From Megalobrama amblycephala (lineage: Eukaryota; Chordata; Actinopteri; Cypriniformes; Xenocyprididae), in NCBI RefSeq assembly GCF_018812025.1, contig NC_063045.1:1273623-1337622 (forward strand): DNA of 64,000 nt, given 5' to 3'. Below, one piece after another: positions 1 through 10,915 of the stretch. Each line of letters begins with the position of its first letter. The stretch's first letter is position 1. The position numbers and the translations under genes are program-made. Under the pieces are notes generated by a model that saw only the letters and a list, made by a program, of their open reading frames with translations, had not been told where the DNA came from and did no database searches.

Positions 1-344
1 TACAGCGACTACAGAATGAACCGCTAACAGTTCACCGGAAATGCCCGAGCTGGCTTAACAACAACCAGGAAATAACCGTGCATATAGTCTATTGCCTAAT
101 GGTGATGATGTTGCCAACAACTGTAATTCCTCTTAAAGTGCTCTGTTTAATAAAATCAGCAAGTATTTGTGAACAGAGTTAGAATAGGTAGGGAGAAAAA
201 GGGCATCCCTGCCTTATACCACTATTAATGAAGTGGGCTGCCTTAATGTCATTCAGGGTATCTTCCCACAGATCCTCAAAAATAACATCTGTAAATCTAG
301 AATTAAAATATTAAAAGCTGACATTGTAATTATTTGTAATTTCA
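1..344 (-). pseudogene. L1/Tx1-like LINE reverse transcriptase fragment (runs off window start)
   Basis: Read on the minus strand, the segment around 150-235 encodes SGIRQGCPFSPYLF, the reverse-transcriptase core block (GIRQGCP..P.LF) seen in non-LTR retrotransposon ORF2 proteins. Upstream, residues such as EDLW..TLNDIKAAHF continue in the same frame. Stop codons interrupt it directly after the motif (an LF-stop) and further on, so it is a dead fragment. The downstream part of the element lies outside the window. Family assignment to L1/Tx1 rests on motif wording only. Confidence 0.65.
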
Positions 345-576
345 TTAAAGCTGCAGTCCCTTTTGGCTCTCTAGTGGTCAATAAACTGAACTGCATGCGT
401 CTTGCTACTCCGCAGTGGTGCTGATCCGACCGGTCTAAAATAGTCACAATATAAACACTTGTTATAAGTGTACCGTTCTGAGTCAGGATAAGACAAAACC
501 ACAGTTTGGAAAATGAATTCATTATGTACTCGCTCATTATATACATTTTGAACACAAAAAAACACTGCAGCTTTAA
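345..576 (-). mobile_element. TTAA-bounded MITE-like element, family E (short copy)
   Basis: The unit starts TTAAAGCTGCAGTCCC and ends CACTGCAGCTTTAA, so the ends are inverted and carry TTAA. A second, longer copy lies in the opposite orientation at 32,973-33,293 and shares the internal block with ATAAACACTTATTATAAG-like sequence and the 'tagtggtcaataaactgaa' region (tttattaaccgctagagggc in the other copy). It has no coding capacity. Non-autonomous DNA transposon is inferred from ends and copy comparison. Confidence 0.65.
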
Positions 577-631
577 ATGGGGCTAAATTATCCAAACTAG
601 ACTTGCCACATGTTTGAAACTAGGTTAAACT

Positions 632-739
632 AGAGCCGTAGATCACTGATAAGCCACGCAATATCGCGTTCAATATCGATATGTATCGCCGTCGATATTG
701 AACGCGATATTGCGTGGCTTATCAGTGATCTACGGCTCT
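632..739. repeat. Perfect 48-bp palindrome (12-nt loop)
   Basis: Arms 632-679 and 692-739 are exact reverse complements around the loop TATGTATCGCCG. The arms hold the nested words ATATCG and CGCAATATCGCG. An uninterrupted (AT)n tract follows at about 857-892. It is probably the terminal hairpin of a snap-back element, but I cannot name the family. Confidence 0.85.
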
Positions 740-853
740 GTCTATTAAATGCCGCTCCATTTGAAAGCAGGTGATGGCGATTTAGCGGTAATCAGGGAAC
801 CGGCTTTACTGAAGAAATGCGCGTGACAAAAGCATTCGATACATCGCCCAGCC

Positions 854-856
<3 letters not shown>

Positions 857-892
<36 letters not shown>
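857..892. repeat. (AT)n microsatellite
   Basis: About 18 uninterrupted AT units, 118 bp after the 632-739 palindrome. The remaining sequence to 1142 is AT-rich intron with no recognisable feature beyond the splice acceptor. Confidence 0.95.
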
Positions 893-895
<3 letters not shown>

Positions 896-1142
896 TTTTA
901 TATAATTTCTTGTACTGTCGCAAGCTTTATTTAAATGGTATGAGGCTCTCTCTTATTACACTAAAACTGTAAAATTCTGTCATAGAAATTGTATAAATGT
1001 TAATGAGGCTTTTTAATGACACTGACAGTTATGTAATAATAAATATTGCTTACCTCCGACATGCAACATCTGTGTGGTACTGAGATCCCATATCAACTAA
1101 TAATGAAAATGCATTAAAATTATTATTTTATTTTCATTTCAG

Positions 1143-2047
1143 GCCTGATGGAACAGAGTGAAGTGGAGGAGAAACATCATGTCACAACTGGAGAAATAGA
1201 ACAGGAATGTTTCATCTGCGGTCAGTGTGGAAATAGTTTCACATGTAAACAGAGTCTCGAGGATCACATGAAGATCCACACTGAAGAGAAACCGTTCACA
1301 TGTGATCAGTGTGGGAAGAGTTTTACAGAACAAGAAACCCTTGAGGATCACATGATGATCCATACTGGAGAGAGACTGCTTGAATGTGATCAATGTGGCA
1401 AAACATTTTTGTTTACTTCAGGCCTGAAGAGCCACCTGAAAGTTCATTCTCAGGAGAAACCACATTCATGTTCTTTCTGTGGAAAGAGTTTTAAATATAA
1501 ACAGATTCTTGAGAGTCACACGATGATCCACACTGGAGAGAAACCGTTCACATGTGATCAGTGTGGGAAGAGTTTTAGACAATTACCAAATTTTAAGGAA
1601 CACATGAACATCCACACTGGAGAAAAGCCGTACGAATGTGATCAATGTGGCCGAATATTTTCAAGGGCTACAGGCCTACACACCCACATGAAAGTTCATT
1701 CGGAGGAGAAACCATATTCATGTTCTTTGTGTGGAAAGAGTTTTTCACTGCTGCAGAATTTAAAAGCTCATCAGAAAATACATACTGGTGTAAGAGATCA
1801 CAAGTGCTTTGAGTGTGGGAAGAGTTTTTTTAGAGCTGCAGATTTGAAAATTCACTGGAGGTCTCACACTGGAGAGAAACCTTACAAGTGTTCATACTGC
1901 GACAAGAGATTCAGACGGTCAGAACATCTAAAAAGTCACGTGAGGATCCACACTGGAGAGAAACCTTACACTTGTGATCAGTGTGGGAAGAGTTTCACTC
2001 AAATATCTTCTTTACTCAGTCATAGGAAATACAATCACAGTAAGTAG
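1143..2047 (+). CDS. C2H2 zinc-finger protein, class 1, terminal exon (locus 1)
   Basis: Predicted nuclear DNA-binding protein, 299 residues from ATG 1148. The exon begins at 1143 after the acceptor TTTCATTTCAG, and the first coding words are MEQSEVEEKHH. A short acidic N-terminus (about 20 residues) precedes ten C2H2 fingers in tandem at a 28-residue period with TGEKP-like linkers. The last finger ([15 protein letters not shown]) has an H-x4-H ending, as in its paralogues. The start ATG is 5 nt inside the exon, in the same position in all class 1 loci. Its promoter and first exon are outside or obscured; an upstream coding exon could extend the protein. It is closest to locus 5 (both MEQSEVEE). 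A poly(A) signal AATAAA lies at 2180. No KRAB or SCAN domain is encoded here. The target sequence is unknown. Confidence 0.85.
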
Positions 2048-3470
2048 ATCATCTTCAGATCCAGCGCTGTCAAGTGTGAAGCCACATCCTCACTGAACGT
2101 GACACAATAATACCATCAAGTCCTAACCAGCCACAATGAGCAACAGGATAAAGAAGCATCAACTAAATTTGTCACAGTGAATAAAGTTCATCTTCAAGAT
2201 TCAACTCAGAGATGGACAATATTTACGTTTTAGCAAAACATAGATCTTTGATTCTCGTTCAGCAAAATGAATGAATCTTTTTTTTTTCCCAAGTCATCTC
2301 GTTCATTTCAGCAGAATAGAATTGAAATTGTCACAATTTTACTTCCCCAACACACTACTTTCTCAAACATTTATCACATTTGAAATAAAATAAACTGTAA
2401 GCTAATACAGCCATGTAGGCCAAATTACTAGTAAGAAATTAATTGCTTAGCAGGGACTTCAGGCTATGCAGTCTTAGTTCACCTCACCTCCCGATCCAGT
2501 AAATAATAGAAACGCACATGGATATACAAACACTGAAAATTCTATGCATTAAAATTACATTGGCTACTAAATAATACAAACAGTTGGCAATAATAATGTT
2601 ACCAAATAAAGCATTAACTGAGGTTATATCATATTTCCATGCTTATTTATATCTCTGATCAGGATTACTTCAGTCCACAGTAGCAAACGTTAGATCTTCA
2701 TGAGGGTCGAGTGTTGTTCCACACAGAAACAGAAGGCAGTTTTTGAGTCATTTAGTACCCCAGCAGTCAGAACAAAATCAGGAAATGTGTATTACACACT
2801 TGAGTGTTTTGTGTGGATAAAGAGATATTGTGGATCACCGCTGAGCCTGAAACGCAGAATCAATAGGAGAAAGATCTCTGCATGTCTCGTTGGATTACCA
2901 CACTGAGGCACACAAATATAAGAAGGATGTTTTCTTTCATCTCTGATAGACCACCATCTTCTTTTTAATTAAAAAAATAAACAAACATTAATTATACCCT
3001 GCCAAGTTTCATATTTAAGTTTCTTCTTGCACCAAATTTAAGTGTCGCTAAGATAAGGGCATAAGTGGAAGTAACCATGCCATAATTTGATTTCTTTATT
3101 TTCTGAAAAGGACTTAACTTATGGTATAATAATGGAAGATGGACAAATTCAATTTCTACTGAACAATATTTTCATTTTGGGGAAATTTTATATTAATAAA
3201 TGTAATTGTCAAAGCCATTTTCTGTTTTTCAGAAGTAATTTTGGATTTTCTTTTAATCTATAAGAATTGTAAAATTGAAAAGTTGAAGTAGACTACTTGG
3301 TTTATTGAAGAATTTTAAGAGAAGACCCTGATGTATAATATTATTATTATTATTTTTATTATTATTATTATTTATGTTTCCTTTCTATAGAGTTGAGCTT
3401 TGTCCTTTAGGGATTTTATGTGGTTTTGTACTGCCTTTTCGTAATTTTGTTTTCATGCAATAAAAAAAGC
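2048..3470 (+). other. 3' UTR of locus 1 and duplicated intergenic spacer
   Basis: The start is conserved after every finger gene here (AGATCATCTTCAGATCCAG, then AATAAA near 2180). From about 2,900 the spacer matches those at 6,220 and 14,900 (ACCACCATCTTCT... and TTGCACCAAATTTAAGTGTC words), followed by a TTATTATTA tract near 3,335-3,372. I see no gene here; the small reading frames have no support. Confidence 0.6.
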
Positions 3471-3631
3471 TCACCGGCGTCATCTTGTGCACCAAGTCCA
3501 TACAGTAGGTGGCGGTAATACTTCTAAGGAGTGAGCGGCCATTAACCAGACGAAGAAGAAGAAGCATCGTTGCTATGACGTCATCAGTTTCTTCACTCAT
3601 TCAGTCCGCGCGCGCGCTTGTGTCTTCTGAG
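3471..3631 (+). promoter_or_regulatory. Class 1 promoter / non-coding first exon of locus 2
   Basis: This is the first of five near-identical modules. It contains GTAGGTGGCGGTAATACTTC, GAGCGGCCATTAACCAGACG, a run of AAG triplets, a perfect palindromic CRE-like TGACGTCA at 3576-3583, a CG-rich stretch (CCGCGCGCGCGC), and the splice donor CTTCTGAG|GTGAGTTC with GT at 3632. The CG density contrasts with the AT-rich surroundings. I infer a transcription start near the CRE and splicing from 3631 to 4492 (860-nt intron). Confidence 0.65.
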
Positions 3632-4491
3632 GTGAGTTCAGCCGTTAAAATATTTCGCGTATTTACACATCAGTTTACACAGTTCGTCTAAGCAACATTT
3701 ACAAGGTTAATTTTGAATTGTTTTCCTTGGATAAAGTAATCTGTAATCATCTTTTCTGGCGTCTGCAGACTATTTAAACACGAAACGATCTGAGGAAAAT
3801 GTTGAAGTCGTTCAGACATGGACGGTTGGTTTTATGTCATTTTTAAGTTTGTTTCATTTTAACAGCGATAATGTTAGTGTTATTGAATGTTATGTTATCT
3901 TCAAACAGTGAGATAGCAAACAATAAGCGAGAGATAGAGATGCACCAATTGCAATTTTCTTGGACGATTACGATTTCCGATTTTCTTTCTAGAAACTATA
4001 ATACAAAATGCTATTTTTCTTAAACGCAAAGTTTTATTTTCATAAAAAAAACCCGGAATATTGGACACGATGTTATTATTGTAAATAAAGTTTAGAATTA
4101 GGCCTACATAATCATATTTCTACTCCAATGAATTTATTTATTTTTTTTTTTTAAATATAAACATTTAAATCGCGGCTGTCATAACTGATTAATTCAAACA
4201 TGCATTAAATATTGAAGAACATTAAAAATTATAATGAATATGTAACGGTGCATAGCTATATTTATCAGAATGTTGCTTTCTAGACTTCACTTTTCTAGCT
4301 GATTAATGAGTTTATGGTCACTGAATATGTTTTTCTGAGGTAAATGTGACCTTATGTGACATTGTTTACAAGCTGTTTTAATGATGTCTTTCCGAGGTTG
4401 AAACACTGAGATATTCCCATCAGCCTACAATATACCTCATTTGTGGAAATGAAATAATGAAAATGCATTCATTATTTTATTTTCATTTCAG
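3632..4491 (+). other. Intron of locus 2 with transposon remnants
   Basis: It holds a short remnant of the GATGCACC...GATTACGATTTCCGATTTT element (about 3,938-4,010). Part of the hAT-like sequence is at about 4,068-4,330, in the orientation opposite to its copy inside 11,654-12,613. It ends with the conserved pre-acceptor block (CCTACAATATACCTCATTTG) and the acceptor TTTCATTTCAG. Confidence 0.6.
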
Positions 4492-5561
4492 GCCTGATGG
4501 AGGACAGTGAAGTGGAGGAGAAACATCATGTCACAATTGGAGAAATAGACCAGGAATGTTTCATCTGCGGTCAGTGTGGAAATAGTTTCACATGTAAACA
4601 GAGTCTCGAGGATCACATGAAGATCCACACTGAAGAGAAACTGCATGAATGTGATCAATGTGGCAAAACATTTTTGAGGGCTTCAGCCCTGAAGAGCCAC
4701 CTGAAATATCATTCAAAGGAGAAACCACATTCATGTTCTTTGTGTGGAAAGAGTTTCAAAGGTAAACACGGTCTCAAGGTTCACATGAGGATCCACACTG
4801 GAGAGAAACCGTTTACATGTGATCAGTGTGGGAAGAGATTCAGAGAACAAGAAACCTTTAAGGATCACATGATGATCCACACTGAAGAGAAACTGCATGA
4901 ATGTGATCAATGTGGCAAAACATTTTTGAGGGCTTCAGGCCTGAAGAGCCACCTGACAGTTCATTCACAGGAGAAACCACATTCATGTTCTTTGTGTGGA
5001 AAGAGTTACAAAGGTAAAGACGGTCTCAAGGTTCACATGATGATCCACACTGGAGAAAAACCGTTCACATGTGATCAGTGTGGGAAGAGTTTTAGACAAT
5101 CAAACAGTTTAAAAGCACACATGACCATCCACACTGGAGAAAAGCCGTACGAATGTGATCAATGTGGCAGACTATTTCCGAGGGCTTCAGGCTTATACAC
5201 CCACATGAAAGTTCATTCACAGGAGAAACCATATTCATGTTCTTTGTGTGGAAAGAGTTTTTCACTGATGCAAAGTTTAAAAGAACATCAGAAAAGACAT
5301 ACTGGTGTAAAAGATCATAAGTGCTTGGAGTGTGGGAAGAGTTTTGTTACAGCTGCACATTTGAAACTTCACTGGAGGACTCACACTGGAGAGAAACCTT
5401 ACAAGTGTTCATACTGCGACAAGAGATTCAGACGGACGGGACATCTGAAAACACACGAGATGATCCACACTGGAGAGAAACCTTACACTTGTGATCAGTG
5501 TGGGAAGAGTTTCACTCAAATATCTTCTCTACTCAGTCATAGAAAATACAATCATAAGTAG
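4492..5561 (+). CDS. C2H2 zinc-finger protein, class 1, terminal exon (locus 2)
   Basis: Predicted DNA-binding protein of 354 residues from ATG 4497 (MEDSEVEEKHHVTIGE). It has twelve C2H2 fingers with H-C linkers of TGEKP and SQEKP type. Fingers 2-3 and 5-6 are near-identical pairs (HECDQCGKTFLRAS / HSCSLCGKS), so a three-finger block has been duplicated relative to loci 3 and 4, which have nine fingers. The last two fingers are identical in loci 2, 3 and 4. The promoter is at 3,471-3,631. The 3' UTR carries AATAAA at 5711. The reading frame is intact with all metal ligands present. Other roles of C2H2 arrays (RNA or protein binding) cannot be excluded. Confidence 0.88.
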
Positions 5562-6766
5562 ATCTTCTTCAGATCCAGCGCTGTCAAGCGTGAAGCCACA
5601 TCCTCACCGAACGTGACACAATAATACCATCGAGTGATAAAATCTCTTTTATTTACTGTAAATCTGTCCTAACCAGCCACAACGAAACATCATCTAAATT
5701 TGTCACATTGAATAAAGTTCATATTCAAAACCAGAAGTTTCAACTGTGAGATTCAGATGGACAATATCTAGATGTTTTATTTTTGTATATCATTTTGCTT
5801 TATTATGAGTTAAATGAAGGAAATTCAAAGTTTTTCTTTTATTAAACTTCTTGGTTTTAGTTTAGAGTTGTTGTTTTTTTTTTTTGTAGAGAGATCAGTC
5901 TCATTAGTTAATAGTAAAATGTGTTTGCTGTATCGCATGCGTTTGTAGTGGGAAGTTCAGAACATTTTATTGACTAGTTCACCTCAATCTCTGATCCAAT
6001 AATTAATAGGAAGACACAAGAGAAATAAAGTTGCTAAAGCATACACTGAATCCATATCATTTTCCCATGCTTATTTATATCTCTGATGAGGATTGATACT
6101 TCAGTCGACAAATATAAACATTAGATCGTTTTGTGTGGATAAAGAGATCCCTGTGAATCAACAGGAGAAAGATCGAAAGATCTCTGCGTATCTCGTTGAA
6201 TTACGACACTGAGGTACACAAATATAAGAAGGATGTTTTCTTTCATCTCTGATAGACCACCATCTTCTCTTTAATTAAAAAAATAAACAAACATTAATTA
6301 TACCCTGCCAAGTTTCTTGCACCAAATTTAAGTGTCCCTAATAAGGGCATGAGCGGAAGTAACCATGCCATAATTTGATTTCTTCATTTTCTGAAAAGGA
6401 CTTTTTAACTTTTGGTGTAATAATGGAAGATGGACAAATTCAATTTCTACTGAACAATATTTTCATTTTGGGGAAATTTTATATTCATAAATGTAATCGT
6501 CAAAGCCATTTTCTGTTTTTCAGAAATATTTTTGGATTTTCTTTGAATCTATAAGAATTGTAAAATTGAAAAGTTGAAGTAGACTACTTGGTTTATTGAA
6601 GAATTTTAAACTATAGAAGACCTTGATGTATAATATTATTATTATTATTATTTATTTATTTATTTTTATTTATGTTTCCTTTCTATAGAGTTGTGCTCTG
6701 TCCTTTAGGGATTTTATGTGGTTTTGTACTGCCTTCTTGTAATTGTGTTTTCATGCAATAAAAAAG
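5562..6766 (+). other. 3' UTR of locus 2 and duplicated spacer
   Basis: Conserved tail AGATCCAGCGCTGTCAAGCG, AATAAA at 5711, then the same spacer blocks as at 2.9-3.4 kb, and an ATT-rich simple tract near 6,635-6,670. No gene seen. Confidence 0.6.
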
Positions 6767-6922
6767 CTCACCGGCGTCATCTTGTGCACCAAGTCCATAC
6801 AGTAGGTGGCGGTAATACTTCTAAGGAGTGAGCGGCCATTAACCAGACGAAGAAGAAGCATTGCCGCTCTGACGTCATCAGTATCGCTCATTCAGTCCGC
6901 GAGCGCGCTTGTGTCTTCTGAG
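6767..6922 (+). promoter_or_regulatory. Class 1 promoter / first exon of locus 3
   Basis: The module is the same as at 3,471: GTAGGTGGCGGTAATAC, GAGCGGCCATTAACC, TGACGTCA at 6870-6877, and donor TCTGAG|GTGAGTTC (GT 6923). The intron would run to 8617 (about 1.7 kb). Confidence 0.65.
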
Positions 6923-7225
6923 GTGAGTTCAGCAGTTAAACTATTTCGCGTATTTACACATCAATTTACACAGTTCGTCTAAGCAACATTTACAAGGTTA
7001 TTTCTGAATTGTTTTCCTTGGATAAAGTAATCTGTAATCGTCTTTTCTGGCGTCTGCAGACTATTTAAACACGAAACGATCTGAGGAAAATGTTGAAGTC
7101 GTTCAAACATGGACGGTTGGTTTTATGTCATTTTTAAGTTTGTTTCATTTTACAGCAATAATGTTAGTGTTATTGAATGTTATGTTATCTTCAAACAGTG
7201 AGATCGCATACAATAAGCGAGAGAT

Positions 7226-7933
7226 TAGAAATGCACCGATTGCAAATTTTCTTGGACGATTACGATTTCCGATTTTTTTTTTTTTTCATGTGATCTGCCG
7301 ATACCGATTTTTGCCGATTCCGATTTTCTTACTAGGAACTATAATACAAAAAGCTATTTTTCTTAAACGCAAAGTTTTAATTTCATTAAAAAAAAACGAG
7401 TAAAACGTCAGTAATACAATAAGAACAAATAAAAAATTGCAAAAAAAAAAAAGCACACATAAATACAATAGAATAAAGACAGCTATGAAACTAAGTTTTT
7501 CAAGTTAAGTAAGTTTTAATTCAGGTAAGAAATACTACATAAATAAAGTAACCAGTGTTATTTTACATATTTACCTTAATTTCTGTAGTCTTTATTATGA
7601 AATACAGATGAATTATTACCATTAAAGTTATACCATAAACGTATTCAGTCAAGAGCAGAAATTTATTTTCTTTGTCTTTTGTTCTTTGGTTAATATGACA
7701 GACAGCAGCAGGAATATTGGACTGCTGTCCCTTTACATTTTTCACATCGGCCGTTGCCCGCGAGAGCATCAAAATTCGCCCTGGCTGCCCTGCCAACAAC
7801 GCTGTACTGTGCATTCAAACCGGCCTGGTGGGAGGGTCAAAGTAAATTACAAGATGTGGCAACCAATCTAGGACCTCTACATTCTGATTGGTTGCCACTG
7901 AACCACATCATAGCTCATTACCATATAGTTGAC
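7226..7933 (+). mobile_element. Intronic transposon copy ('GATGCACC..CCGATTTTTGCCGATT' unit) plus flank
   Basis: The unit opens with AAATGCACCGATTGC and repeated CCGATT words. It continues through a block (CGTATTCAGTCAAGAGCAG ... AACGCTGTACTGTGC) and a flank ending CATATAGTTGAC. A paralogous copy lies in the intron of locus 4 (about 10,839-11,653). No intact reading frame is present. I infer a non-autonomous, possibly hAT-type, element. Confidence 0.5.
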
Positions 7934-8360
7934 TAGGGCTGGGTAAACAATTTTGATTTCTCGACTTTAATTGATTCTCAATTTTACAAACTGATATCGA
8001 TTCTTAAATCCAAAGAATCGATTAGTCTAGTCTTTTTTCAGTTGATTAATGAGCAGAACATGAAGTGCCTCCCATCTAATAAATCGCAATAATCTTTGTG
8101 CTTTGTTACTTTTGATATGAAGCAGATTTCAAATGACGTCCATCTTATTATGAGATTCAAAAAATAAATACCGTTTTGGCGCTGTTTAATGTGGCGTGAC
8201 AGATCGCTTTAGCGCCTCAGTTAAAGAGAAGCATGTGATCATCCTCTCCTCCGCTTTAATACCAGTTACAGCGTGAAATAAACATGAACATCTGAAGGTA
8301 TGTTAAAATATACAGTACAACTTACTGAAATCCGTATCATGTCTCGTGTAATCGCTCAAT
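7934..8360 (+). mobile_element. Left half of hAT-like element
   Basis: It begins TAGGGCTGGGTAAAC at the same paralogous site (TAGTTGAC) as the complete copy at 11,654. It is collinear with that copy until about 8,360, where it stops abruptly in a palindrome. It is a truncated copy made by rearrangement after duplication. Confidence 0.65.
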
Positions 8361-8534
8361 CAGTGTTTCAACCTCGGAAAGACGTCAATAAAACAGCTTG
8401 TAAACAATGTCACGTATTTTCTAGCTGACTAATGAGTTTATGGTCACTGAATGTGTTTTTCTGAGGTAAATGTGACATTACGTGACATAGTTTACAAGCT
8501 GTTTTATTGACGTCTTTCCGAGGTTGAAACACTG
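8361..8534. repeat. 56-bp inverted repeat just upstream of locus 3 acceptor
   Basis: Arms 8361-8416 and 8479-8534 pair with one mismatch around a 62-nt loop. The right arm is the normal pre-exon sequence found in loci 2 and 4 (CTTTCCGAGGTTGAAACAC). The left arm is an inverted duplicate of it, found only here. Confidence 0.85.
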
Positions 8535-8617
8535 AGATATTCCCATCAGCCTACAATATACCTCATTTGTGGAAATGAAATAATGAAAATGCATTCATTA
8601 TTTTATTTTCATTTCAG

Positions 8618-9435
8618 GCCTGATGGAGAACAGTGAAGTGGAGGAGAAACATCATGTCACAACTGGAGAAATGGACCAGGAATGTTTCATCTGCGGTCAG
8701 TGTGGAAATAGTTTCACATGTAAACAGAGTCTCGAGGATCACATGAAGCTCCACACTGAAGAGAAACTGCATGAATGTGATCAATGTGGCAAATCATTTT
8801 TGTGTACTTCATCCCTGAAGAGCCACCTGAAAGTTCATTCTCAGGAGAAACCACTTTCATGTTCTTTGTGTGGAAAGAGTTTAAAACACAAACTGAGTCT
8901 TGAGAATCACATGATGATCCACACCGGAGAGAAACCGTTCACATGTGATCAGTGTGGGAAGAGTTTTAGACAATCATACAATTTAAAAGAACACATGAAC
9001 ATCCACACTGGAGAAAAGCCGTACGAATGTGATCAATGTGGCAGACTGTTTTCGAGGGCTACAGGCCTACACACCCACATGAAAGTTCATTCACAGGAGA
9101 AACCATATTCATGTTCTTTGTGTGGAAAGAGTTTTTCATATCTTCAGAGTTTAAAAGAACATCAGAAAAGACATACTGGTGTAAAAGATCATAAGTGCTT
9201 GGAGTGTGGGAAGAGTTTTGTTACAGCTACACATTTAAAACGTCACTGGAGGTCTCACACTGGAGAGAAACCTTACAAGTGTTCATACTGCGACAAGAGA
9301 TTCAGACGGACGGGACATCTGAAAACACACGAGATGATCCACACTGGAGAGAAACCTTACACTTGTGATCAGTGTGGGAAGAGTTTCACTCAAATATCTT
9401 CTCTACTCAGTCATAGAAAATACAATCATAAGTAG
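8618..9435 (+). CDS. C2H2 zinc-finger protein, class 1, terminal exon (locus 3)
   Basis: Predicted nuclear DNA-binding protein of 270 residues from ATG 8623 (MENSEVEEKHHVTTGE). It has nine C2H2 fingers, all with complete C2H2 ligands, and the last finger ends H-x4-H. Finger 1 and the final two fingers match loci 2 and 4. Fingers 2-4 and 7 differ at helix positions that contact DNA (for example FLCTSSLKSH, LKHKLSLENH, VTATHLKRH). The promoter is at 6,767-6,922. The intron carries a transposon, half a hAT element and a hairpin. AATAAA is at 9595. No premature stop or frameshift. Confidence 0.88.
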
Positions 9436-10382
9436 ATCATCTTCAGATCCAGCGCTGTCAAGCGTGAAGCCACATCCTCACCGAACGTGACTCAATAATA
9501 CCATCGAGTGATAAAATCTCTCTAATTTACTGTAAATCTGTCCTAACCAGTCACAACGAAACATCATCTAAATTTGTCACATTGAATAAAGTTCATATTC
9601 AAAACCAGAAGTTTCAACTGTGAGATTCAGATGGACAATATCTAGATGTTTTATTTTTGTATCTCATTTTGGTTTATTATGAGTTAAATGAAGGAAATTC
9701 AAAGTTTTTCTTTTATTAAACTTCTTGGTTTTAGTTTAGAGTTGTTGTTTTTTTTTTGTAGAGAGATCAGTCTCATTAGTTAATAGTTTGTGTTTGCTGT
9801 ATCGCATGCGTTTGTAGCGGGAAGTTCTGAACATTTTATTGACTAGTTCACCTCATCTTCTATCCGAAATAAAGTTGCTAAAGCATACACTGAATCCATA
9901 TCATATTCCCATGCTTATTTATATCTCTGATGAGGATTGATACTTCAGTCGACAAATATCAAACATTAGATCTTTTTGTGAGGATAAAGAGATCCCTGTG
10001 AATCAACAGGAGAAAGATCGAAAGATCTCTGCGTATCTCGTTGAATTACAACACTGAGGTACACAAATATAAGAAGGATGTTTTTCATTTTGGGGAAATT
10101 TTATATTCATAAATGTAATTGTTAAAGCCATTTTCTGTTTTTTAGAAATAATTTTGGATTTTCTTTGAATCTATAAGAAATTGAAAAGTTGAAGTAGACT
10201 ACTTGGTTTATTGAAGAATTTTAAACTATAGAAGACCTTGATGTATAATATTATTTTTTATTTTTATTTTTTTTATTTTTTTTTTTTATATTTCCTTTCT
10301 ATAGAGTTGTGCTCTGTCCTTTAGGGATTTTATGTGGTTTTGTACTGCCTTCTTGTAATTGTGTTTTCATGCAATAAAAAAG
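9436..10382 (+). other. 3' UTR of locus 3 and shortened spacer
   Basis: It has the same tail and spacer words as the other class 1 units, but the segment between 'aagaaggatgttttt' and 'cattttggggaaattt' is deleted compared with 6.2-6.5 kb and 14.9-15.2 kb. A T-rich tract lies at about 10,250-10,290. No gene seen. Confidence 0.55.
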
Positions 10383-10538
10383 CTCACCGGCGTCATCTTG
10401 TGCACAAAGTCCATACAGTAGGTGCCGGTAATACTTCTAAGGAGTGAGCGGCCATTAACCAGACGAAGAAGAAGCATTGCCGCTCTGACGTCATCAGTAT
10501 CGCTCATTCAGTCCGCGCGCGCGCTTGTGTCTTCTGAG
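10383..10538 (+). promoter_or_regulatory. Class 1 promoter / first exon of locus 4
   Basis: The module contains GTAGGTGCCGGTAATAC (one change from GTGGCGG), TGACGTCA at 10486-10493, a CCGCGCGCGCGC stretch, and the donor TCTGAG|GTGAGTTC (GT 10539). Confidence 0.65.
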
Positions 10539-10838
10539 GTGAGTTCAGCAGTTAAAATATTTCGCGTATTTACACATCAATTTACACAGTTCGTCTAAGC
10601 AACATTTACAAGGTTATTTCTGAATTGTTTTCCTTGGATAAAGTAATCTGTAGTCATCTTTTCTGGCGTCTGCAGACTATTTAAACACGAAACGATCTGA
10701 GGAAAATGTTGAAGTCGTTCAAACATGGACGGTTGGTTTTATGTCATTTTTAAGTTTGTTTCATTTTACAGCGATAATGTTAGTGTTATTGAATGTTATG
10801 TTATCTTCAAACAGTGAGATCAATAAGCGAGAGATTAG

Positions 10839-10879
10839 AGATGCACGGATTGCAATTTTCTTGGACGATTACGGTTTCC

Positions 10880-10915
<36 letters not shown>

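Noticed and set aside
1139..1393. Minus-strand frames over the finger exons (also 17,456; 26,149; 41,966; 53,046; 63,320)
   Set aside because: They are antisense by-products of the conserved finger and linker codons, with no independent support.
3840..3905. A possible second non-coding exon in class 1 units (CTGCAG..ATGTTGAAGTCGTTCAGACATGG)
   Set aside because: The block is conserved in all units, but I see no convincing donor after it, and its ATG frame closes after 15 codons.
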